Shown here in pieces: positions 6,701 to 11,241 of a stretch of 11,241 bases of DNA (position 1 is its first letter; the number at the start of each line of letters is the position of its first letter). Below the pieces are notes generated by a model that saw only the letters and a program-made list of their open reading frames with translations, ran no database searches and had not been told where the DNA came from. The translations under genes and the position numbers were made by a program. Source of the DNA: Clostridium sp. (GTDB lineage: Bacteria > Bacillota > Clostridia > Clostridiales > Clostridiaceae); the NCBI RefSeq assembly GCF_018372875.1, contig NZ_JAHAIF010000072.1, forward strand, positions 1 through 11,241. Reading direction: 5' to 3'.

Positions 6701-6718
6701 ATTGCCTAAATTGCCTTT

Positions 6719-6730
6719 AGCTGGCCAGCT
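6719..6730. repeat. Perfect 12-bp palindrome in the ptsG leader
   Basis: AGCTGGCCAGCT is a perfect inverted repeat without loop, G+C-rich within very AT-rich DNA, between the ptsG terminator and its ribosome binding site. Its function is unknown. A perfect palindrome suggests a dimeric protein site more than an RNA hairpin. Confidence 0.5.
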
Positions 6731-6787
6731 TAAATAAATTTACCTTACCACTAGAACTTATTATTAGTATTTTAGGAGGAATTAGAA

Positions 6788-8437
6788 ATGCTTAAATATT
6801 TACAAAGAATAGGTAAAGCTATAATGCTTCCAATAGCAGCATTACCTATTGCAGGTATACTACTAGGAGTTGGTGGTGCATTATTAGGTATCTCAGGATT
6901 AAGTAATCCACCAGCAGTATATGAACCATTAATTTCATTTGTTAATATACCAGCAGTAACTGCAATATTAACAGTTATGAAGAATATAGGTGATATCGTA
7001 TTTGGTAACTTACCAATTTTATTTGCTGTGGGAGTAGCAGTAGGTTTAGCTAAGAAAGATAAAGGAACTGCTGCGTTAGCTTCTGTATTTGGATTCATAG
7101 TAATGAATCAAGTTATATCAACATTACTTGCTTTAGGTACTACTCAATTAGGAGTTCTTACTCCAGATAATGTAGGAGAGTACGGAACTTATGTTACAAC
7201 TAACCTAGGAATATTTACATTAAACATGTCAGTATTCGGAGGTATTATTACGGGTATTATTACTGCGTTATTACATGATAAGTTCCATGAAATTCAATTA
7301 CCACAAGTTATAGGTTTCTTCTCTGGTTCAAGATTTGTACCAATAATAACTTCTGTTGTTATGGCTTTAGTAGGTGCAGTACTTGCTTTTGCATGGCCTG
7401 TTGTTCAAGATGGTATAGCAGTAATTGCAAATGTAGTTAGAGATGCAGGTTCAATAGGAACATTACTATATGGAATAATAGAAAGAGCGTTAATTCCATT
7501 TGGATTACATCACGTATTCTATACACCATTCTGGTTTGGTTCATTTGTTGAAGGTCATATTTTAGTAGATGGAGCATGGCAAACAGTTGCAGGAGCAAAT
7601 ACAGCATACTTTGCTCAATTATCAAGCATGACAGATTTAGTTGGTGCATCTGCAGATACTATGGCTAATGTTGTTAGTGGTACTACAAGATTCATGGCAG
7701 GTAAATTCCCATTCATGATGTTTGGTTTACCAGCAGCAGCATTTGCAATGTATAGATGTGCAGCACCAAGTAAGAAGAAAACTGTTGGATCATTATTATT
7801 AGCAGCAGCAGTTACTTCATTGTTAACAGGTATTACTGAACCTTTAGAGTTTACATTCTTATTCGTAGCACCAGTTTTATATGGAGTTCACTGTTTACTT
7901 GCAGGTTTATCATTCATGCTGATGGATGTATTTAATGTATTTATAGGTATGACTTTCTCGGGTGGTTTAATAGACTTTAGTTTATTTGGATTACTTCCAG
8001 CAGGTGCAGGAGTTCCAACTAAGTGGTTTATGGTTATAGTTGTTGGATTAGTATATGCAGTAGTTTACTATTTCTTATTCTCATTTATGATAAAGAAGTT
8101 TAATTTAAAAACTCCTGGTAGAGATGAAAATGAAGAAGAAACTAAGTTATTTACAAAAGCTGACTACCAAGCATCAAAAGGAGCTAAGGGTGAAATAGAA
8201 GAAAATGCACCATTAGTATTAGAAGCATTTGGTGGAGAAGAAAATATAGTAAGTGTTGATGCATGTATTACAAGACTTAGAATAGAAGTTAAAGATAAGT
8301 CAAAAGTAGATAAAGACAGAATAAAAGCTTTAGGTGCAACAGGTGTTGTAGAAGTAGGTAATGGAATTCAAGCAATATTTGGAGTTAAAGCTGATAGATA
8401 TAAGAACGAAATAAATAAGATATTAGGAATAAGCTAA
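6788..8437 (+). CDS. ptsG: PTS glucose-specific EIICB component
   Basis: A 549-aa permease that imports glucose and phosphorylates it. The EIIC membrane domain (about 1-435) has GLHHVFYTPFW (239-249) and GITEPLEF (348-355), the substrate-binding signatures of the glucose superfamily. The region KFPFMMFGLPAAAFAMY and the segment GMTFSGGLIDF (387-397) match the PtsG branch rather than NagE. A linker with LKTPGR (440-445) leads to a full EIIB domain (about 472-549) with phosphorylation Cys493 in DACITRLR. No EIIA domain follows, so phosphate must come from a separate EIIA, most simply the product of crr on the opposite strand. Start: AGGAGG (6774-6779) lies 8 nt before the ATG. Expression is predicted to depend on GlcT at the upstream RAT. 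In the family the permease in turn phosphorylates GlcT when glucose is absent. Confidence 0.93.
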   Translation: MLKYLQRIGKAIMLPIAALPIAGILLGVGGALLGISGLSNPPAVYEPLISFVNIPAVTAILTVMKNIGDIVFGNLPILFAVGVAVGLAKKDKGTAALASVFGFIVMNQVISTLLALGTTQLGVLTPDNVGEYGTYVTTNLGIFTLNMSVFGGIITGIITALLHDKFHEIQLPQVIGFFSGSRFVPIITSVVMALVGAVLAFAWPVVQDGIAVIANVVRDAGSIGTLLYGIIERALIPFGLHHVFYTPFWFGSFVEGHILVDGAWQTVAGANTAYFAQLSSMTDLVGASADTMANVVSGTTRFMAGKFPFMMFGLPAAAFAMYRCAAPSKKKTVGSLLLAAAVTSLLTGITEPLEFTFLFVAPVLYGVHCLLAGLSFMLMDVFNVFIGMTFSGGLIDFSLFGLLPAGAGVPTKWFMVIVVGLVYAVVYYFLFSFMIKKFNLKTPGRDENEEETKLFTKADYQASKGAKGEIEENAPLVLEAFGGEENIVSVDACITRLRIEVKDKSKVDKDRIKALGATGVVEVGNGIQAIFGVKADRYKNEINKILGIS

Positions 8438-8443
8438 TATATA

Positions 8444-8483
8444 AATAATAAAAGCGAAGGATGATTCCTTCGCTTTTATTATT
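8444..8483. terminator. Bidirectional terminator between convergent ptsG and crr
   Basis: Perfect 18-bp stem (arms 8444-8461 and 8466-8483, core AAAAGCGAAGGA) with a 4-nt TGAT loop. A and T tracts at the base give U-tails in both directions. It begins 6 nt after the ptsG stop and covers the crr stop codon. Confidence 0.95.
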
Positions 8484-8985
8484 TAACTGTATATTCTATA
8501 ACTGTTGTTTCTCCAGCAACAGTATCTATATTTTCAACTGGTGTTATTGTTCCTAATATATCAGGATTTGTTATTAATATTGGAGTAATTAATGATAATC
8601 CTTTACTCTTTATTAATTCTCTATCAATCTTGATTATTGGAGTTCCAGCTTTAACCTTTGTTCCTTGTTCAACTAATTGTTCGAAACCTTCACCTTCTAG
8701 CCCTACAGTTTCTATTCCTATATGTACTAAAAGCTCAACCCCATTTTCTAATGTTAATGCAAAAGCATGTTTTGTTTTGAATACTAAAGTTAATTCTCCA
8801 TCAGCAGGAGCAACTATAGTATCACCAGTAGTATCAATAGCAATACCGTCTCCAGCCATTTTTTGTGCGAATACTGGATCTGGAACCTCAGATAGTGGAA
8901 TTGATTTACCAGCTACAGCTGATACTAATCTAAAATTGTTTTCTACAGATTGTTCATTTTTTTTCTTTTTTAAAAATCCAAACAT
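8479..8985 (-). CDS. crr: PTS EIIA-Glc family phosphocarrier, stand-alone
   Basis: A 168-aa cytosolic protein, the usual length of a free EIIA-Glc. It takes phosphate from HPr and passes it to the EIIB domain of the permease. The two active-site histidines are His73 in KTKHAFAL and His88 in LLVHIGIETV, the latter being the phosphorylated one by comparison with the family. IVAPADGEL (57-65) and the ITPILITNPD segment are also typical. It has no EIIB or EIIC fused. Both neighbouring permeases lack EIIA, so it probably serves ptsG and nagE together. The gene is convergent with ptsG and divergent from nagE. Start: AGGAGG (8991-8996) lies 5 nt before the ATG. A full-consensus promoter plus RAT-terminator lies upstream, so it has its own antitermination control. 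Whether it also has the regulatory roles of enteric Crr cannot be told. Confidence 0.93.
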   Translation of the reverse strand: MFGFLKKKKNEQSVENNFRLVSAVAGKSIPLSEVPDPVFAQKMAGDGIAIDTTGDTIVAPADGELTLVFKTKHAFALTLENGVELLVHIGIETVGLEGEGFEQLVEQGTKVKAGTPIIKIDRELIKSKGLSLITPILITNPDILGTITPVENIDTVAGETTVIEYTVK

Positions 8986-9085
8986 AATTACCTCCTGAAT
9001 ATAACAGGAAGACTCACATCCTTTCTTAACTAGATATTTCTATAACTCGTCTTAGTTTTAGAGTATATCGACTAATATATACATA

Positions 9086-9122
9086 TAAAAAAGGCATAAG
9101 TTTTACATGAAAACTTATGCCT
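9086..9122 (-). terminator. Regulated terminator in the crr leader
   Basis: On the minus strand AGGCATAAGTTTT and AAAACTTATGCCT form a perfect 13-bp stem (9110-9122 with 9092-9104) around a 5-nt loop, followed by six T (complement of 9087-9092). Ten bases of the 5' arm, AGGCATAAGT, belong to the RAT just upstream, so RAT and terminator cannot form together. About 90 nt of leader separate it from the crr ribosome binding site. Confidence 0.9.
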
Positions 9123-9140
9123 GATCTAACAGTAACACGT
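9113..9140 (-). promoter_or_regulatory. RAT antiterminator element of crr
   Basis: Minus strand: ACGTGTTACTG (complement of 9130-9140), a 6-nt loop TTAGAT, then CAGGCATAAGT (complement of 9113-9123). ACTG/CAG(G)-type upper pairs and an AC/GT base pair block flank the asymmetric loops. As I recall it, the B. subtilis ptsG RAT bound by GlcT has the same ACGTGTTACTG and a closely similar CAGGCATGAGT half. This is the clearest of the three RATs in the window. Confidence 0.9.
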
Positions 9141-9148
9141 TTAATCTC

Positions 9149-9177
9149 ATTATATATTTGGTAAAAGTAAGTGTCAA
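9149..9177 (-). promoter_or_regulatory. Consensus sigma-A promoter of crr
   Basis: Minus strand: TTGACA (9172-9177), 17-nt spacer, TATAAT (9149-9154), a full match at all 12 positions. The start point would fall about at the first bases of the RAT, so nearly the whole RAT would be at the transcript's 5' end. So strong a promoter makes the downstream terminator the natural control point. Confidence 0.9.
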
Positions 9178-9209
9178 TAATTTTGTGTTAAATTAATTTC
9201 AATTTCATA

Positions 9210-9238
9210 TTGACGTGTAAAGGTTTTTATAATAAAAT
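9210..9238 (+). promoter_or_regulatory. Promoter of nagE
   Basis: Plus strand: TTGACG (9210-9215), 17-nt spacer, TAAAAT (9233-9238). It is back to back with the crr promoter, with 32 bases between the two -35 boxes. No convincing catabolite-response (cre) site was seen in between. Confidence 0.75.
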
Positions 9239-9269
9239 AAAGTTAGAAATAAATAACGGATTACAATTT

Positions 9270-9296
9270 GGCGTGTTACCAATATGGGCATTAGCC
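9270..9296 (+). promoter_or_regulatory. RAT antiterminator element of nagE
   Basis: GGCGTGTTACC (9270-9280), a loop AATAT, then GGGCATTAGCC (9286-9296). It shares GTGTTAC and GGCAT(T/A)AG with the crr element. The basal pairs are GGC/GCC and the upper pairs CC/GG, compensating changes that keep the RAT fold with different bases. The last four bases also form the start of the terminator stem. Confidence 0.85.
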
Positions 9297-9339
9297 GGAA
9301 AGAATGGAAGTAAAGTTCTATTTCTTTTCGGCTTTTTTT
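9293..9339 (+). terminator. Regulated terminator in the nagE leader
   Basis: AGCCGGAAAGAA (9293-9304) pairs with TTCTTTTCGGCT (9322-9333) as a 12-bp stem with one G-U pair and a 17-nt loop, followed by seven T. It overlaps the 3' end of the RAT at AGCC. The ribosome binding site of nagE lies 65 nt further on. Confidence 0.9.
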
Positions 9340-9417
9340 GTTGCCTCAAAACAGAAATTATACTTTTATTATTTAGCCAAGTTAATCTGAAATGTTTATT
9401 AAAAAGGAGGATTTTAT

Positions 9418-10821
9418 ATGTCAAAAGGAAACAACAAAGTCCTAGGAATGTTTCAAAAGCTAGGAAAAGCAATGATGACACCAGTAGCAGTAATGCCAGC
9501 AGCGGCAATACTAAATAGACTTGGTGCAGCGGATGTTCTTGACCTTCCGTGGATGGCAGGTGCAGGTGCAGCAATTTTTGATAATTTAGCAATTATTTTT
9601 GCAGTTGGTATAGCGATAGGTTTAGCAAAACAAAACAATGGTACTGCAGGTCTTGCAGCAGTTGTTGGGTATTTCACAATTACTAATGTAGCGACTTCCT
9701 TTGATAGCAGTATTAATATGGGAGTTCTAGCAGGTATTATAGTAGGTATATTAACTGGATACTTATATAATAAGTTTAATGATATTCAGCTTCCAGAATT
9801 CCTGGGATTCTTTGGTGGTAAGAGATTTGTTCCTATTATAACTTCAGTTTCTTGTTTAATACTAGGTGTTGGTGCTGGATTTGTATGGCCATCGATTCAA
9901 GGTGCCTTAGATACATTTGGTAACGAAATGGCAGCAGCAGGAGCAATAGGTGCTTTTGTATTTGGTTTATTAAACAGATTATTACTTCCATTTGGTTTAC
10001 ACCATGTATTTAACTCAATATTCTGGTTCCAATTTGGTTCATATCCAAAGGCAGATGGTACTATAGCACAAGGGGATATAGCTAGATTCTTTGCTGGAGA
10101 CCCTACTGCAGGTACTTACATGAGTGGTTTCTTCTTTATAATGATGTTTGCATTACCAGCAGCATGTTTCGCTATGATATTAGCAGCTAAGAAATCTAAG
10201 AGAAAAGCTGTAACTGGTATGTTCTTAAGTATTGCTTTAACAGCATTCTTAACAGGTATAACAGAACCAATCGAGTTTACATTCATGTTTTTAGCTCCAG
10301 TATTATATGTATTCCATGCATTAATGACTGGTATAGCATTAGCAGTTGCAAGTATTTTAGGTATTAAATTAGGATTTGGATTCTCGGCAGGTTTAACAGA
10401 TTACTTACTTGGATTTGGTATATCAACAAAACCAATTTTAGCTATAGGGGTAGGTTTAATATTTGCAGCAATTTACTTTGTAGTGTTCTATTTAGTAATT
10501 AAGAAGTTTAACTTAAAGACTCCAGGTAGAGAAGATGATGAAGATGTTGTTGGTGATAATGGAGAAGAAGAAAAGTCATCAGGAATAGCTAAAAAGGCTG
10601 AAGGAATATTAGAAGCAATAGGTGGTTCATCTAATATAGAAAGTATAGATGCGTGTATAACTAGAATAAGATTAACTGTTGTAAATGGTGGATTAATTGA
10701 TGAAAAGAAACTTAAGAGTTTAGGTGCTAGTGGAATTATGAAGTTAGATGAAACTAACTATCAAATAGTAGTAGGTACATTAGCAGATCCACTAGTAACG
10801 AATATAAAACAATTAATGTAG
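9418..10821 (+). CDS. nagE: PTS EIICB component, N-acetylglucosamine type
   Basis: A 467-aa permease of the glucose superfamily. The EIIC domain (about 1-365) shows GLHHVFNSIFWFQFG (193-207), FFAGDPTAGTYMSGFF (224-239) and GITEPIEF (280-287). The second is the hallmark that separates NagE from PtsG. It would bring in GlcNAc and release GlcNAc-6-phosphate. LKTPGR (366-371) links to an EIIB domain (about 390-467) with Cys413 in DACITRIR. Enteric NagE carries a fused EIIA, but this one stops after EIIB and must borrow an EIIA, presumably from crr next door. Start: AAGGAGG (9404-9410) lies 7 nt before the ATG. No nagA or nagB is in the window. Its leader puts it under the same antiterminator as ptsG and crr. 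Other amino sugars such as glucosamine are possible substrates. Confidence 0.9.
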   Translation: MSKGNNKVLGMFQKLGKAMMTPVAVMPAAAILNRLGAADVLDLPWMAGAGAAIFDNLAIIFAVGIAIGLAKQNNGTAGLAAVVGYFTITNVATSFDSSINMGVLAGIIVGILTGYLYNKFNDIQLPEFLGFFGGKRFVPIITSVSCLILGVGAGFVWPSIQGALDTFGNEMAAAGAIGAFVFGLLNRLLLPFGLHHVFNSIFWFQFGSYPKADGTIAQGDIARFFAGDPTAGTYMSGFFFIMMFALPAACFAMILAAKKSKRKAVTGMFLSIALTAFLTGITEPIEFTFMFLAPVLYVFHALMTGIALAVASILGIKLGFGFSAGLTDYLLGFGISTKPILAIGVGLIFAAIYFVVFYLVIKKFNLKTPGREDDEDVVGDNGEEEKSSGIAKKAEGILEAIGGSSNIESIDACITRIRLTVVNGGLIDEKKLKSLGASGIMKLDETNYQIVVGTLADPLVTNIKQLM

Positions 10822-10841
10822 TGTTAGAAGTTATTTCATAT

Positions 10842-10883
10842 AAAAGGGACGTAGAGATGATTAATTCTACGTCTCTTTTGTTT
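10842..10883 (+). terminator. Intrinsic terminator of nagE
   Basis: AAAAGGGACGTAGA (10842-10855) pairs with TCTACGTCTCTTTT (10866-10879) as a 14-bp stem with one G-U pair and a 10-nt loop, followed by a T-rich tail. It starts 20 nt after the nagE stop. Confidence 0.9.
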
Positions 10884-11008
10884 ATAATCGTATAAAAATG
10901 AAAGTTAAATTACTACACTAATCCTGGTGTATCTACATATGAATAATAAAGATAATGATAGATATATGAAGTTATATAAAGTTTAATTTAAGAAAATAAG
11001 AAATTTCA
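10884..11008. other. Intergenic DNA between nagE and the rRNA operon
   Basis: AT-rich DNA without a supportable gene. Only a 5-bp TACAC/GTGTA inverted repeat (10914-10931) was seen. The control region of the rRNA operon starts at its right end. Confidence 0.6.
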
Positions 11009-11010
11009 TG

Positions 11011-11051
11011 TCGTGTAATGTCGAATATTGTGGTAAGATAAATCTCGTCGC
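11011..11051 (+). promoter_or_regulatory. Upstream rRNA promoter unit (P1-like)
   Basis: -10 TAAGAT (11034-11039) within a unit running from TCGA (11021) to GTCGC (11051). The unit copies the stronger promoter about 98 bp downstream. The -35 at the 17-nt position (TCGTGT, 11011-11016) is poor, so this could be a weak or regulated promoter, or a remnant. Confidence 0.45.
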
Positions 11052-11108
11052 AAGGCAGGAATCAAGTAAATGTGGACAACAAGTAAATTAAAAAAATAAA
11101 AAAAGTTG

Positions 11109-11137
11109 TTGACAAGATTCGAGTTGAGTGATAAGAT
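11109..11137 (+). promoter_or_regulatory. Main rRNA operon promoter (P2-like)
   Basis: TTGACA (11109-11114, full consensus), 17-nt spacer, TAAGAT (11132-11137). An A-rich stretch at 11090-11104 lies directly upstream of the -35, as expected for an UP element. It is followed by a boxA-like sequence and rRNA leader, which fixes its role. Confidence 0.85.
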
Positions 11138-11143
11138 AAAGTA

Positions 11144-11241
11144 GTCGCTTGAGTGCGACACACAAATTGGTCTTTGAAAATTGAACAGAATATAAAGTTA
11201 AAAACCAGCAATTCTTTTTACGAGTAAACTTGAGAAATCAA
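11144..11241 (+). other. Leader of the 16S rRNA precursor with boxA-like element
   Basis: Transcription should begin near 11144. A GTCGC/GCGAC hairpin (11144-11148 with 11155-11159) lies at the very 5' end. GGTCTTTGAAAATT (11169-11182) matches the boxA-type antitermination and processing signal seen before 16S genes in Firmicutes. The remaining bases are 16S 5' leader. The mature 16S start (AGAGTTTGATC region) is not reached, so the rRNA gene itself lies just outside. Confidence 0.8.

Noticed and set aside
6772..7098. 108-codon minus-strand frame opposite the start of ptsG
   Set aside because: It is a mirror of the ptsG membrane domain, with Asn/Pro/Thr-rich content typical of an antisense shadow.
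8630..8998. 122-codon open frame on the plus strand opposite crr
   Set aside because: It is the antisense of a clear EIIA gene, has low-complexity Ser/Pro content and no family resemblance, and its end lies over the crr ribosome binding site.
9141..9240. Catabolite-response (cre) element between the crr and nagE promoters
   Set aside because: No sequence close to the cre pattern could be found, so CcpA control is not claimed.
9210..9518. 102-codon plus-strand frame running through the nagE leader
   Set aside because: It crosses the RAT, terminator and ribosome binding site and continues out of frame into nagE. It has no ribosome binding site of its own; the RNA structure explains the region better.
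10914..10931. TACAC/GTGTA hairpin
   Set aside because: Only 5 bp with an 8-nt loop in AT-rich DNA; easily due to chance.
11169..11241. Start of the 16S rRNA gene inside the window
   Set aside because: The boxA-like leader is present, but the conserved GAGTTTGATC start of mature 16S does not occur before the window ends.

Overview
The window is AT-rich DNA from a low-GC Gram-positive bacterium, most likely a Clostridium or close relative. The grounds are the codon use, strong AGGAGG-type ribosome binding sites, short U-tailed intrinsic terminators, a GlcT/PTS glucose locus of the Firmicute type, and a clostridial-looking rRNA promoter and leader at the right edge. The species cannot be named from this sequence. 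No mobile element, CRISPR array or tRNA was seen. The dense structure lies between the genes, in RNA leaders.

Left part (1-2950), all on the minus strand: a CPBP-family membrane protease, then MTA/SAH nucleosidase (mtnN), then a membrane-anchored metallophosphoesterase. This looks like a loose operon read from a promoter near 2917-2946 and closed by a perfect 14-bp hairpin at 49-98. A further hairpin sits between mtnN and the phosphoesterase gene.

Middle part (2960-4740): tcdA (tRNA t6A dehydratase) is read rightward from its own promoter to a terminator at 3798-3838. A DUF4230-type membrane-anchored protein is read leftward toward it. The reading frame of the DUF4230 gene is open well upstream of its first ATG, and a perfect Shine-Dalgarno points at an AUA codon as the start.

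Right part (4740-10883) is a sugar-PTS cluster. A two-domain GNAT acetyltransferase is followed 3 nt later by glcT, a PRD-type RNA-binding antiterminator. Next come ptsG (glucose EIICB, plus), crr (stand-alone EIIA-Glc, minus, convergent to ptsG) and nagE (N-acetylglucosamine-type EIICB, plus, divergent from crr). Neither permease carries an EIIA domain, so the crr product is the obvious phosphodonor for both. Each of the three PTS genes has its own leader, with a RAT-like element (ribonucleic antiterminator, the GlcT/LicT target) overlapping an intrinsic terminator. The cluster therefore reads as a self-contained GlcT antitermination regulon of three transcripts, with the regulator next door.

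Right edge (10884-11241): an rRNA operon promoter region with two related TAAGAT-type promoter units, a boxA-like sequence and the 16S precursor leader. Mature 16S rRNA should begin just beyond the window.
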